From NCBI RefSeq assembly GCF_000174775.1, contig NZ_ACLR01000118.1:1-64000 (forward strand): DNA of 64,000 bases, in the 5' to 3' direction. The position numbers and the translations under genes were made by a program. The notes beneath the pieces were generated by a model. That model saw only the letters and a program-made list of their open reading frames with translations. It had not been told where the DNA came from and searched no databases. The DNA comes from Porphyromonas uenonis 60-3 (GTDB lineage: Bacteria; Bacteroidota; Bacteroidia; Bacteroidales; Porphyromonadaceae). Of this stretch, positions 7,629-16,975 are shown in pieces. How positions within the stretch are numbered: the first letter of the stretch is position 1; every line of letters starts with the position of its first letter.

Positions 7629-7758
7629 GAGTTTCTTTCCGATGAAACTGGAGTTTCCTCCGTATGAAACTGGAGTTTCTTCCGTATGAAACTGGAGTTT
7701 CTTCCGTGTGAAACTGGAGTTTCCTCCGCATGAAACTGGAGTTTCTCCCGTATGAAGA
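7629..7758 (+). repeat. Class 2 array, GAAACT-NN-AGTTTC units, 22-bp period
   Basis: Full units start at 7644, 7666, 7688, 7710 and 7732, with half units at both edges. Each unit is a 14-base perfect dyad GAAACTGGAGTTTC plus an 8-base spacer of the TTCCGTAT type. Dyad arms are invariant, while spacers vary at one or two bases. Confidence 0.95.
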
Positions 7759-7846
7759 TACTTTGTCAGCGCGAGGTGCATACGAAGAGTGGGGTGGTTT
7801 GCTGTTTGCGAGGCGGGGGAATGACCGTCTCCGATACCTTTTTTTG

Positions 7847-7854
7847 TACCTTTG
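7847..7854 (+). promoter_or_regulatory. Candidate -7 promoter box for nusB
   Basis: TACCTTTG, 129 bases upstream of the nusB ATG. Confidence 0.45.
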
Positions 7855-7983
7855 TGGCGGATCTGGGGTGGTCAGCAGGGCGGAAGCCTTGATTTTTGTC
7901 CATCGTAGACCACATACAGAGTAGGGTAGTGCCCTCCTCGTAACTATTTGCTCCTAGTATATTCATCTATTTCATAGAGTGAT

Positions 7984-9027
7984 ATGATCAATCGGTCTAT
8001 CGTACGCATCCGCGTCTTCCAGCAACTTTACCAGTCTATCTCTAGCGGTCGTCTAGATGTGGCTCTGGCGGACAAGTCGCTCACGACCTCCCTACGTCAC
8101 ACCTACTATCTCTACTACTATTTACTAGATCTGATACGTGCGCTCGCAGCCTATCAGAGGGAGCTCTTGGAGATACGTGAGCGACGCTTCCTCAAGTCGT
8201 CGGACGAGGTGACTCCTCGTAGGCTCTCGGATATGACCCTTGTCAAGGAGATAGCTCGCTGCACGGAGATACAGAATCCGCTAGACGAGATGCAGAGGCG
8301 CTGGGAGCAGGATGAGCAGTTGCTCCGTACGCTCTACAATATGGTTGAGACAGACCCTTCCTACAGCGCTCTACCTGAGGATGTCTCCACGCTCTCTATG
8401 CAGGAGCAGTGTGACTATTGGGGTAATCTACTCAAGCAACTCTTTCGCACAGCGGAGCTCAATGAGCATCTCGCAGCAAACTCCTTCTACTGGGCCGATG
8501 CGACCGCTATCTGCGAGCGCCTAGAGGTCGAGGAGATGCCTACTGTGGATCAGGTGGAGGCGACGGTAGAGCGTCTCAAGGGATCGGACGATTATCGTGT
8601 TATCCCCTTCACCAATCAGCCCGTGGTGACGATACAAGACTTTGCGCTGAAGACCTTGCGCCGTGGTGCTAAGGATGGCTTAGAGCTACCAGGCGACCTG
8701 CTACCGATGTTTCACAGTGATCGGGATCGTCTCTATGCGCATCAGCTACTCTCGGAGACGCTCCTACATCGTGAGGAGTATGACGCCATGCTGACGCCAC
8801 GACTAGATAACTGGGAGCAGGATCGTGTGGCGCTGGTCGATATGATCCTGATGGAGATGGCTGTCGCGGAGGCGCTCAGCTGCCCTGACATAGCGCTTGT
8901 CGTGACGATCAATGAGTACATCGAACTGGCTAAGGTGTATGACAACGCTAAGAGTGCCTCCTTTATCAATGCTGTGCTAGACAGACTTTTTACAGACCTG
9001 AAGGGCGAGGGCAAGCTCCTAAAGTAA
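7984..9027 (+). CDS. nusB: Transcription antitermination factor NusB
   Basis: Protein of 347 residues, more than twice the E. coli NusB length. The canonical NusB fold is the C-terminal third (about 205-345), with DWEQDRVALVDMILMEMAV-like helix residues and NEYIELAKVYDNAKSASFINAVLDRL, the strongly conserved family ending. The N-terminal 200 residues are a helical extension typical of Bacteroidales NusB. NusB with NusE (S10) binds boxA RNA in rRNA antitermination. It heads the plus-strand run and is followed 27 bases later by the LptF/G-type permease. Confidence 0.92.
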   Translation: MINRSIVRIRVFQQLYQSISSGRLDVALADKSLTTSLRHTYYLYYYLLDLIRALAAYQRELLEIRERRFLKSSDEVTPRRLSDMTLVKEIARCTEIQNPLDEMQRRWEQDEQLLRTLYNMVETDPSYSALPEDVSTLSMQEQCDYWGNLLKQLFRTAELNEHLAANSFYWADATAICERLEVEEMPTVDQVEATVERLKGSDDYRVIPFTNQPVVTIQDFALKTLRRGAKDGLELPGDLLPMFHSDRDRLYAHQLLSETLLHREEYDAMLTPRLDNWEQDRVALVDMILMEMAVAEALSCPDIALVVTINEYIELAKVYDNAKSASFINAVLDRLFTDLKGEGKLLK

Positions 9028-9054
9028 AGCTTACAGCTACCTAATCCTACGATC

Positions 9055-11106
9055 ATGCAAGTAAGAGGTATGCGTCTGCGACCGAAGATCATGTACATCT
9101 TTATGGTGAGGTCTTTCTTGCCTCTCCTACTGATGACCATCTTGATCTGTTGGTTTGTCGTCTTGATGCAGTTCCTCTGGCAGCATATTGACGACTTGGT
9201 CGGCAAGGGTATGGACGTGGGGGTGCTGCTGGAGGTGATCTTCTACGCAGGGCTCTATGTCTTGCCTACAGCTGTCCCGCTGGGAGTCTTGCTGGCATCG
9301 CTGATGACCTTCGGCAATCTAGGCGAGCGACTGGAGCTCCTTGCGATGAAGTCGGCTGGAGTGCCTCTGAGCAAGATCATGAAGCCACTGGTGATCCTCG
9401 TGACCTGCATTGCTCTGGGGCTCTTCGTCTATCTAGATAGAGGCGTGCAGAAGGCTAGTGTGCGAGTTTATCAGATACTCTTCTCGGCACGCTATGCGCG
9501 TCCAGAGCTAGAGCTACCGAAGGGGATCTTCTTCAACGGTATCGATGGCTACAGTATCTACGTAGGGGACAAAGATGTGGCAACGAGCACGCTCTACAAT
9601 GTGATGATCTATGACCTCTCGGAGCAACGTGCACCACGTATCATCCTAGCCGATACGGGACGCCTGCTGATGGACGACAGCAAGCTCTACCTTATTATGT
9701 CGCTCCGGAGTGGTGAGAGCTTTGAGCAGCTCAGTAGTCAGACGACGCTGATCCCTGGCAGCCAAGCTTCGGATGAGCGTCCCGCCTCCTACATTAAGGA
9801 GCACTTTACGGAGAAGGTGATCTTCATCCCCTTTGATGCCAACTTTGAGATGATGGGCGATGACTACCTCAAGTCTCAGTTCGTCGGCAAGAACCTTCGA
9901 GAGCTCATTAACTACAGCGATAGTACCCGCATGGCGACCGATAGTGTGGGGCGTCAGGTGGGGAGCGACGTACTCTTTGATATACATAGCAAGCTTCAGC
10001 CACCTGGACAAGCAGATCTAGGCACGATGATGCCAGGCGCTAATCTGCAAGCTGCTGCTTGGCTAAAGCAGGATCAACTCTCGCATCTTCCCTTTGCGAT
10101 TGTCTCCGCACGTCGACTGGACCACGACGAGCTACTGGTGTCAGGGTATAGCGACGCTGCGCCAACGCACTACACGCTGGATACGCTAATGGATAGAGCC
10201 TCCGATCAGGATAAGTTGATGGGCTACAAGCAAGCCCTAGAGTGGCTCGACAACCTCTCCTCGTCGGTGCAGATAGCGGACACTTACTATGACGATGCCG
10301 CCTCGGACTACCGTGTCAATGCGCAGGAGATGCACCGCAAGTTTACCTTCCCAGTGGCTTGTCTGCTCTTCTTCTTTGTAGGCGCTCCGCTAGGAGCCAT
10401 CGTACGCAAGGGAGGCGTGGGGACACCGATGGTCTTGGCAGTGCTTATCTTCATCATCTACTACGTCATCGATACCTTTGGCCTGAAGATGATCAATAGC
10501 GGACAGATCCCCGTCTGGGCGGGTATGTGGCTATCAAGTGCCGTGATTCTACCGTTAGGAGCTTTCCTAACTTACAAGGCTTCGCGAGACTCAGCTACGC
10601 TCAATGCCGATGCCTACGTGGTCTTCTTCCGTCGCTTCTTCCACCCGAACTACGCAAGACAGCTGGAGTACAAGGAGATTATCATGGAGCCTGCCACCAC
10701 AGAGGAGGTGCTACATGATATAAGTCAGCTACAACGTCAGATGGACGCACTGCGCGGTATGACCTATGCGCGGAGTAAGGGTCTAAGACTGGACTGCTTG
10801 CCCGACTTTGCCACAGCCTACCAGCAGCTTTACGAGCAGCTAGAGGAGACTGTAGAGACGCTCCACAACTATCCCGACAAGTATGTCTTCGCACAGCTCA
10901 TCAACATCCCTCTCCTAGGGAAAACATTGGCAAGTAGCCTCTGGCAACGCAAGCTATATGTCTGGATTTGTATACCTTTGCTACCAGTCTCCCTGCCAGT
11001 GATGCTATACTTAGCTATCGCTCTACGGCGCAACGAGAGACAACTGAGGCTGATGTCTCCTATACTGAACCATATTGTCAAGCAGATCAAGTCACAGACA
11101 GTGTGA
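9055..11106 (+). CDS. LptF/LptG family permease
   Basis: Protein of 683 residues. An N-terminal helix pair with the conserved FLPLLLMT...[15 protein letters not shown] arrangement, a long periplasmic domain (about 125-420) and C-terminal helices including [22 protein letters not shown] identify a YjgP/YjgQ permease. These proteins form the membrane part of the LptBFG transporter that extracts lipopolysaccharide from the inner membrane. The extended C-terminus with an extra helix near 640-665 is longer than in E. coli (about 360 residues) but usual in Bacteroidetes. LptF and LptG cannot be told apart here. Confidence 0.88.
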   Translation: MQVRGMRLRPKIMYIFMVRSFLPLLLMTILICWFVVLMQFLWQHIDDLVGKGMDVGVLLEVIFYAGLYVLPTAVPLGVLLASLMTFGNLGERLELLAMKSAGVPLSKIMKPLVILVTCIALGLFVYLDRGVQKASVRVYQILFSARYARPELELPKGIFFNGIDGYSIYVGDKDVATSTLYNVMIYDLSEQRAPRIILADTGRLLMDDSKLYLIMSLRSGESFEQLSSQTTLIPGSQASDERPASYIKEHFTEKVIFIPFDANFEMMGDDYLKSQFVGKNLRELINYSDSTRMATDSVGRQVGSDVLFDIHSKLQPPGQADLGTMMPGANLQAAAWLKQDQLSHLPFAIVSARRLDHDELLVSGYSDAAPTHYTLDTLMDRASDQDKLMGYKQALEWLDNLSSSVQIADTYYDDAASDYRVNAQEMHRKFTFPVACLLFFFVGAPLGAIVRKGGVGTPMVLAVLIFIIYYVIDTFGLKMINSGQIPVWAGMWLSSAVILPLGAFLTYKASRDSATLNADAYVVFFRRFFHPNYARQLEYKEIIMEPATTEEVLHDISQLQRQMDALRGMTYARSKGLRLDCLPDFATAYQQLYEQLEETVETLHNYPDKYVFAQLINIPLLGKTLASSLWQRKLYVWICIPLLPVSLPVMLYLAIALRRNERQLRLMSPILNHIVKQIKSQTV

Positions 11107-11137
11107 TCTGTACCTTACACATACTATTCCTGAAACC

Positions 11138-12358
11138 ATGAATCAAGACTTCAAACTAAACTCCATCGAGGAGGCTATAGAAGATTTCAAAGCTGGCAAG
11201 TTTGTCATCGTTGTCGATGACGAGGATCGTGAGAACGAAGGCGACTTCATCACGGCTGCCGAACTGATAACGCCCGAGAAGGTCAACTTTATGATGCGCT
11301 ACGGGCGTGGAGTCCTCTGCACACCTATCACTGAGGACCGTGCAGCCCAGCTTGAGCTTAATATGCAGGTGCATGAGAATACATCGCTACACGAGACTCC
11401 CTTTACCGTGACGGTCGACCTCATCGGCCACGGCTGTACGACGGGTGTCTCCATGTATGATCGTGCTATGACCATCAAAGCGCTAGCAGATCCTAATACC
11501 AAGCCGACAGACCTAGCTCGTCCAGGTCACGTCAACCCGCTGCGGGCGCGCAATCGTGGCGTGCTACGTCGTGCTGGCCACACAGAGGCAGCTATTGACC
11601 TGGCGCGTCTCGCTGGTCTTCAGCCTGTCGGTGCGCTCATCGAGATCATCAATGAGGATGGGACGATGGCGCGTCTCCCTCAGCTCGTGGAGATCGCTAA
11701 GCAGTGGAATATGAAGATCATCTCCATTGAGGATCTCATCGCTTACCGCCTCAAGACCGATTGCATCGTCGAGGAGGGCGTAAGGGCTAAGCTTCCGACC
11801 GAGTGGGGGATGTTTGACATCATACCATTTCGCCAGAAGAGCAACGGTCTAGAGCACATTGCCCTCATCAAGGGTGACATTTCAACCAATAAACCGACCC
11901 TCGTACGTATGCACAGTAGTTGCGCTACGGGCGATATCTTCGGTAGTCTGCGCTGCGAGTGCGGAGAGCAGCTGCATAAGGCTATGGAGATCATCGAGCA
12001 GGAGGGTGCTGGTGTCATCGTTTACCTCAACCAAGAGGGACGTGGCATCGGATTGATGGACAAGATCAAGGCATACAAGCTTCAAGACGAGGGACTCGAC
12101 ACAGTCGATGCTAACCTGCACCTCGGGCACAAGGTTGACGAGCGTGACTATGGTGTCGGCGCTCAAATACTTCGTGCTATTGGTGTGACCGAGATGCGCC
12201 TGATGACCAATAATCCAGTCAAGCGCGTTGGTCTCGAGGCTTACGGACTGAAAGTTGTGGAGACTGTGCCCCTAGAGATCAAGCCTAATCAGTACAATGC
12301 CCACTACCTGCACACCAAGAAGGTGCGTATGGGGCATGATCTGCACAACGTCAAGTAA
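11138..12358 (+). CDS. ribBA: Bifunctional 3,4-DHBP synthase / GTP cyclohydrolase II
   Basis: Protein of 406 residues with both riboflavin entry activities. The N-terminal half (about 5-200) is the DHBP synthase that acts on ribulose 5-phosphate, with [11 protein letters not shown] near residues 24-34. The C-terminal half is GTP cyclohydrolase II, with zinc ligands in [17 protein letters not shown] and the motif [11 protein letters not shown]. The start was placed at 11138 ([13 protein letters not shown]) because the open frame upstream overlaps the permease gene and lacks similarity. No FMN riboswitch is visible before it; the separate ribB at 50372 has one. Confidence 0.95.
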   Translation: MNQDFKLNSIEEAIEDFKAGKFVIVVDDEDRENEGDFITAAELITPEKVNFMMRYGRGVLCTPITEDRAAQLELNMQVHENTSLHETPFTVTVDLIGHGCTTGVSMYDRAMTIKALADPNTKPTDLARPGHVNPLRARNRGVLRRAGHTEAAIDLARLAGLQPVGALIEIINEDGTMARLPQLVEIAKQWNMKIISIEDLIAYRLKTDCIVEEGVRAKLPTEWGMFDIIPFRQKSNGLEHIALIKGDISTNKPTLVRMHSSCATGDIFGSLRCECGEQLHKAMEIIEQEGAGVIVYLNQEGRGIGLMDKIKAYKLQDEGLDTVDANLHLGHKVDERDYGVGAQILRAIGVTEMRLMTNNPVKRVGLEAYGLKVVETVPLEIKPNQYNAHYLHTKKVRMGHDLHNVK

Positions 12359-12386
12359 TCACATACAACCAAACCACAATAGAACT

Positions 12387-13193
12387 ATGAAGAAACTCAT
12401 CTTATCCACCCTGCTACTACTCGGTGTGATGACCTCCGTCTTCGCACAGGAGAAGTACGATCTACGTCTGAACCTCAAGAAGGGACAGACCTTTACCTAT
12501 CAAGTGACGGCCAACAATCCTATGACCATCTCTATGATGGGGCAGCAGATGGAGATGAAACAAACCCAAACTATCACCTATACCTATAAAGTGCTTGATG
12601 TCAAGGATGGAAACTACCTGATGGAGATCAACATCAATCGTGTCCAAGCAACTTCAAGTACTACGGGAGAGGCGATGAATATGAATGTGGATACAGACTC
12701 AGACGATAAGGACGAGATGACCAATCAGCTACGTAAGATGGTCAATCAGAAGGTTACTCAGTGGGTGGACGCTAAGCTTAAGCCCCTAGGTGAACCTGAG
12801 GGCGAGGCTGTAGATGACCTAGTCAAGAAGGGCGTCATCACTATGGCGATGGTTCCAGCATTCTTCCCTGCAGAGCCGATAGCACAGGGTGAGTCCTTCA
12901 CGGTCAATAGTCCGCTCTTCTCTGGTGAAGATGCTAGTACAAAGTATGAGGGTGTCGTCACGCTGGTAGCTGTATCTGACACAGACTATACATTCCGTGC
13001 CAATGGTAAGACAACCGCCAATTTCGAGGGCTTGGTCATCGAGGGCAATGCCATAGACAATATCATACTTGATCGCAAGACTGGTATGATCAAGAACACC
13101 TTCGGGACAGTATCACTTAGAGGTAGTGGTAACGTGCAGGGAGCCCAGACAGAGATCTCTTCAAACACGATCACCTCGATTCGCCTACTCTAG
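12387..13193 (+). CDS. DUF6263-like secreted protein
   Basis: Protein of 268 residues beginning with a signal peptide of about 21 residues (MKKLILSTLLLLGVMTSVFA, then Q). The mature part starts with YDLRLNLKKGQTFTYQV and continues as beta-rich sequence with VTQWVDAKLKPLGEP and a C-terminal segment that fits the DUF6263 family of Bacteroidetes. The function is unknown and the location is probably periplasmic. The start was chosen at the signal-peptide ATG; the longer frame begins inside ribBA. It lies 28 bases after ribBA and may share its transcript. Confidence 0.75.
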   Translation: MKKLILSTLLLLGVMTSVFAQEKYDLRLNLKKGQTFTYQVTANNPMTISMMGQQMEMKQTQTITYTYKVLDVKDGNYLMEININRVQATSSTTGEAMNMNVDTDSDDKDEMTNQLRKMVNQKVTQWVDAKLKPLGEPEGEAVDDLVKKGVITMAMVPAFFPAEPIAQGESFTVNSPLFSGEDASTKYEGVVTLVAVSDTDYTFRANGKTTANFEGLVIEGNAIDNIILDRKTGMIKNTFGTVSLRGSGNVQGAQTEISSNTITSIRLL

Positions 13194-13250
13194 CGCTGCG
13201 CTACAAGCTACAGGCGTCGACGCCTCTCGTGGCGTACCTATATAATAAGG

Positions 13251-13284
13251 AAGGCATCTGCTCCTCGTCTGGGGCAGGTGCCTT
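13251..13284 (+). terminator. Hairpin after the DUF6263-like gene
   Basis: Arms AAGGCATCTGC (13251-13261) and GCAGGTGCCTT (13274-13284) pair with a 12-base loop; a short CT-rich tract follows. Confidence 0.55.
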
Positions 13285-13318
13285 CTCTCGTTACGCTGTG
13301 TAAGTCTAAAGAAAACAT

Positions 13319-13326
13319 TACCTTTG
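13319..13326 (+). promoter_or_regulatory. Candidate -7 promoter box for ybeY
   Basis: TACCTTTG, 86 bases before the ybeY ATG and after the preceding hairpin. Confidence 0.5.
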
Positions 13327-13411
13327 CAATACCATATGAGGCTGTTACAGTCGACGGCCTCACAAGATTGCAAGCCAAGCCTGCACGCAGAATAGATTTA
13401 AGAGACGAGAT

Positions 13412-13936
13412 ATGCAATTTAACTACTATTCGGACAACGAAGTGCTGATGCCTCCCATTAGGCGACAGATCGCCAACCGTTGGATGCGTCGTGTATGCGA
13501 CGAGATGAATCGGACGGTCGGGGAGATCAACTTCCAGTACACTGACGATGAGGGTATTCTGAAGGCAAATAGAGCATTTCTCCAGCATGATTACTATACA
13601 GATGTCATAACCTTCCCCCGAGAGAGTGAGCAGGAGGGCGATGATGCCATCTATGGAGATATACTCATCAGCATCGACACCGTTGCGACGAATGCGCAGG
13701 AGCTGGGCGTGCCGTTCAAGCAGGAGCTGTACCGTGTGATGATACATGGCATCTTGCACCTCTTGGGCATTGATGACCAGACCCAATCGGAGCGGGAGCT
13801 GATGCGCATGGCCGAGGATAGAGCGCTCATGCAGCTCGTTGAGATGCTGGAGGGACGAGACTACTTCCTTGAGCAGGGTGGATCAAAGTTCTTCAAGCAT
13901 GTCGACAAGGTCTGCGCTGAGGACAAGGCTCGCTAA
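13412..13936 (+). CDS. ybeY: rRNA maturation endoribonuclease YbeY
   Basis: Protein of 174 residues. FLQHDYYTDVITFP and IYGDILISIDTV are YbeY signatures. The metal motif reads HGILHLLGIDD: two His of the usual HxxxHxxxxxH are present and the third position is Asp. I believe this replacement is common in Bacteroidetes YbeY, but could not check. YbeY is a single-strand-specific RNase involved in 16S 3' end processing and ribosome quality control. It precedes tsaD by 21 bases in a likely operon. Confidence 0.92.
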   Translation: MQFNYYSDNEVLMPPIRRQIANRWMRRVCDEMNRTVGEINFQYTDDEGILKANRAFLQHDYYTDVITFPRESEQEGDDAIYGDILISIDTVATNAQELGVPFKQELYRVMIHGILHLLGIDDQTQSERELMRMAEDRALMQLVEMLEGRDYFLEQGGSKFFKHVDKVCAEDKAR

Positions 13937-13957
13937 CTAATCTCACGACACAGCATC

Positions 13958-14986
13958 ATGACATCTTCATCTTCTCTCATCTTAGGTATCGAGAGCTCGT
14001 GCGACGATACCTCGGCAGCTGTGCTACGGGGCGGGCTCCTCTGTAGCAATGTGATCGCAAGTCAAGAGGTACACAGCAAGTATGGAGGCGTGGTGCCTGA
14101 ACTGGCGTCACGAGCCCATCTGCAGAACATCGTCCCTGTCGTACAGCAGGCGGTAGCGCGTGCCGGTGTCACGCTGGCCGACCTTGATGCGATCGCCTAC
14201 ACACGTGGTCCAGGGCTTCTCGGTTCGCTCATCGTCGGGACCAACTTTGCCAAGGGGCTGAGCTTAGCACTCCACATCCCACTCGTCGAGGTCAATCACT
14301 TGCAGGCTCACGTCCTCGCACATTTCATCGCTAAGCCTGAGGAGCCACACACGCCACCCCCATTTCCCTATCTCTGTCTACTCGTCTCGGGCGGTAACTC
14401 ACAGATCGTGCAGGTCAATGCGCCTGATGATATGCGCATACTGGGGCAGACGATCGACGATGCGGCTGGTGAAGCCTTTGACAAGTGCGCCAAGGTGATG
14501 GGCCTCGGCTATCCTGGAGGCCCGATCGTCAATAAGCTCGCCAATGAGGGCGATGCTGAGCGCTTTCACTTTAGCAAGCCTCAGGTACCAGGGCTGGACT
14601 ACAGCTTTAGCGGGTTGAAGACCTCGTTCCTCTACACGCTGCGGGATGAGCTTGCCAAGGATGCTGACTTTGTTGCGAAAAACAAAGCGGATCTCTGTGC
14701 CTCACTCCAAAAGACGGTCATCGACATCCTCATGAGCAAGCTACTACGCGCCAGCAAGGAGACCGGCATCAAGCACATCGCTGTGGCTGGTGGCGTCTCT
14801 GCCAATACGGGGCTGCGTGATGCTTACCACGCTTATGCCGAGCGATACGGCTGGCAGGTCTACATACCGCCCTTTGCCTTTACGACAGACAATGCCGCTA
14901 TGGTTGCCATGGCGGGAACCTTTGCCTATGAGCGAGGAGCCTACGGATCGATAGATGCCGTTCCTTTTGCCAAGACAACGATCTAA
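13958..14986 (+). CDS. tsaD: tRNA threonylcarbamoyladenosine biosynthesis protein TsaD
   Basis: Protein of 342 residues with GIESSCDDTSAA at 10-21, the metal-binding NHLQAHVLAH near 113-122 and LVSGGNSQIV downstream, all hallmarks of the Kae1/TsaD ASKHA fold. TsaD transfers the threonylcarbamoyl group to A37 of ANN-decoding tRNAs with TsaB and TsaE, which are not in this window. The length and N-terminus match the family, so the ATG at 13958 is well supported. The CinA-type gene starts 10 bases after its stop. Confidence 0.97.
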   Translation: MTSSSSLILGIESSCDDTSAAVLRGGLLCSNVIASQEVHSKYGGVVPELASRAHLQNIVPVVQQAVARAGVTLADLDAIAYTRGPGLLGSLIVGTNFAKGLSLALHIPLVEVNHLQAHVLAHFIAKPEEPHTPPPFPYLCLLVSGGNSQIVQVNAPDDMRILGQTIDDAAGEAFDKCAKVMGLGYPGGPIVNKLANEGDAERFHFSKPQVPGLDYSFSGLKTSFLYTLRDELAKDADFVAKNKADLCASLQKTVIDILMSKLLRASKETGIKHIAVAGGVSANTGLRDAYHAYAERYGWQVYIPPFAFTTDNAAMVAMAGTFAYERGAYGSIDAVPFAKTTI

Positions 14987-14996
14987 CCCACGCTTT

Positions 14997-15488
14997 ATGC
15001 CCACTCCTCAGACGACAGAAGAGCAGCTACAGCGTCTCATAGCGCATTGGCTAGAGCAGCACGAGAGCGTCTCAACCTGCGAGAGCTGTACGGGTGGCTA
15101 TATAGCGAGCCAGCTGACATCTCATGCGGGCAGTTCGCACTGGTTCCAGGGAGCCCTTGTGACTTATCAGATAGAGCTCAAAGAGCGACTAGCCCATGTG
15201 CAAGCCGCCACCATCGAGCAGTATGGCGTCGTGAGCCGAGAGGTTGCTGAGGCGATGGCTAGTGGCGCACGTCAAGCTTGTCGTAGCACCATCGGCATAG
15301 CGACCACAGGCGTGGCTGGACCAGCTGGCGGTACGGCAGAGACACCCGTCGGGACTGTCTGCATTGCTATAGCGACACCTCAGGGCATCTACTCGGAGCG
15401 CTTGCAGCTCACAGGCTCACGGCAAGAGATCATACGGCAGACCTATTGCGAGATTATCAATCGGCTCTACCACTTGGAGCTGGAGTAA
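14997..15488 (+). CDS. CinA C-terminal family protein (nicotinamide-nucleotide amidase)
   Basis: Protein of 163 residues comprising only the CinA C-terminal (PncC) domain: STCESCTGGYIASQLT near 29-44 and ATTGVAGPAGGTAETPVGTV near 105-124. PncC deamidates NMN to nicotinic acid mononucleotide. The nucleotide-binding COG1058 domain found in full CinA is absent, as in E. coli PncC. The start at 14997 was preferred over 14955, which would overlap tsaD by 32 bases and add a non-conserved lead. Confidence 0.85.
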   Translation: MPTPQTTEEQLQRLIAHWLEQHESVSTCESCTGGYIASQLTSHAGSSHWFQGALVTYQIELKERLAHVQAATIEQYGVVSREVAEAMASGARQACRSTIGIATTGVAGPAGGTAETPVGTVCIAIATPQGIYSERLQLTGSRQEIIRQTYCEIINRLYHLELE

Positions 15489-15523
15489 ACCTTTTCACCA
15501 ACACACTCAAAGAACAGACTACA

Positions 15524-16945
15524 ATGAAGCGACTATACCACACCACTTTGCTACTCATCCTAGCACTCTGCTCCTTCGCCCTGACAGTGCAAGCTCAGAA
15601 AGCTTACGTCGGGCTGGAGTACCAGATGAGCTACAACGACAACTGGGGCGCTAATCGCCCCGTCATCCTGACCGTCTATCCCAATAGCCCCGCAGCACAG
15701 ACTGGCCTGCGTGAGGGCGACATCATCGAGGCGATCAATGGACATGAAACCATTAAGATGTCCGAGGAGGATATGATTCGCGAGTTGCAAGGCGAGGGGG
15801 AAGTCTCTGACGACTTACTCCTAGTTGTTTCCAACTTTGCTTACCACCGTGTGGTGCGTCATCTCAAGTCTACGGCTCAGCCTGCCGATGCGCTCACGGA
15901 GCGGGACATGGCTCGTGCCTTTGGCATGTACAGCCTAGAGGACGAGTCCGATATATTGATCTCTTACCCCATCAGCTCAGGCACGGAGGGCAAGACAGAC
16001 TTGATCAACTATGAGACCTTCGGCTTCGTGCGCACCAACAAGCAGCACACCAATCGGGACGTCCTCATTGAGCAGCAGATCACCGAGGCACTGCAAGCCA
16101 AGGGGCTTACCTACGATCCGAAGAATCCTGACCTCCTCATCGACACCTATTATAGTATCTCCGAAAACAGCGCCTACGACGCTGCCGAAGCTCGTCGCTC
16201 TGCCGTGCAAACGTCGCTACGCATCGACCCCAAGGCGCGTAAGCTCGTCGAGCTGCCGATCCTACCGATGGGGAGCGACAAGACGCTGGCTCGTTTCTAT
16301 CTGAAGTTTGGCGTCACCATATATAGTGGTGTCAACGAGCGCAAGATGCTATGGACGAGCGAAGCCGAGGAGCTACTCTCTGACGACTATACACTGACCG
16401 ACTACACCGCTCTGACGGTGCCAGTGATGCTCTTGCAGTTCCCCTTCACACGTTACTTCAATTCGCTCGTCGTGCGCTTCGCCACCCATAGATATCTGTC
16501 GCTGGGGATCAACTATAAGGCAAACAACATCTCGACCATCCACTCGCTCCCGCTACACTCACCAGCTGCTGAGGCGGGGCTGCGTGCTGGAGACGAGATT
16601 GTCGCCATCAATGGTCGCCCTCTAGGCACTGCCGATGAGCTCTCTAAGGGTTATCTAGCCTTTGTCAAGAAGAGCATGTCCTACCGCAAGCACGACCATC
16701 CTTTTGCGATCAAAGATGGACCAACCAATTGTCGCTATTGGGACTCAGAGGACTACGCTCGAGTTGCTAAGCTCCTGGACAAGGATAAGTACTTCGGAGG
16801 CTTTAGCTACCTCTTTGCCTTCAATCCCTGGATCACGACAGCACCCCGCACGGGTGTCACCATCGACTATCTGCGTGACGGTGTGATGCAGCGTGTCGTC
16901 GTAGAGCCTAAGCTACAGGAGGCTTGCTACGTGACGCTTGAGTAG
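15524..16945 (+). CDS. Secreted protein with two PDZ domains flanking a DUF4136-like domain
   Basis: Protein of 473 residues with a signal peptide (MKRLYHTTLLLILALCSFALTVQA, then QK). A PDZ domain (about 28-105) contains NSPAAQTGLREGDIIEAING. The middle region (about 130-320), with YETFGFVRTNKQHT and DPKNPDLLIDTYYS, resembles DUF4136 lipoprotein domains. A second PDZ domain (about 345-440) contains HSPAAEAGLRAGDEIVAING. No protease motif is seen, so it is likely a periplasmic or cell-surface scaffolding protein rather than a DegP-type enzyme. Its own role is unknown. Confidence 0.75.
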   Translation: MKRLYHTTLLLILALCSFALTVQAQKAYVGLEYQMSYNDNWGANRPVILTVYPNSPAAQTGLREGDIIEAINGHETIKMSEEDMIRELQGEGEVSDDLLLVVSNFAYHRVVRHLKSTAQPADALTERDMARAFGMYSLEDESDILISYPISSGTEGKTDLINYETFGFVRTNKQHTNRDVLIEQQITEALQAKGLTYDPKNPDLLIDTYYSISENSAYDAAEARRSAVQTSLRIDPKARKLVELPILPMGSDKTLARFYLKFGVTIYSGVNERKMLWTSEAEELLSDDYTLTDYTALTVPVMLLQFPFTRYFNSLVVRFATHRYLSLGINYKANNISTIHSLPLHSPAAEAGLRAGDEIVAINGRPLGTADELSKGYLAFVKKSMSYRKHDHPFAIKDGPTNCRYWDSEDYARVAKLLDKDKYFGGFSYLFAFNPWITTAPRTGVTIDYLRDGVMQRVVVEPKLQEACYVTLE

Positions 16946-16975
16946 TCCTGCAGAGCTAATCAAAGGATCAAAAGT

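Larger units (their letters stand above)
7407..7983. other. Gene-free divergent region with dyad array and nusB promoter
   Basis: 577 bases between divergent genes. It holds the 22-bp dyad array at 7629-7758 and a candidate nusB promoter at 7847-7854. Open frames here read through the array and are rejected. Confidence 0.7.

Noticed and set aside
7629-7758. CRISPR array
   Set aside because: Repeat length plus spacer is only 22 bp, spacers are alike rather than unique, and no cas genes are in the window.
7489-7781. Two minus-strand open frames of 80 and 63 codons
   Set aside because: They read through the 22-bp dyad array. The peptides are just the array translated (the 22-base period gives a 22-residue cycle), with no start context or similarity.
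11882-12166. Minus-strand frame of 94 codons opposite ribBA
   Set aside because: Shadow of the GTP cyclohydrolase II domain.
13212-13225. Perfect 14-base palindrome AGGCGTCGACGCCT
   Set aside because: A single short site between a gene end and a terminator; too little to assign a role.
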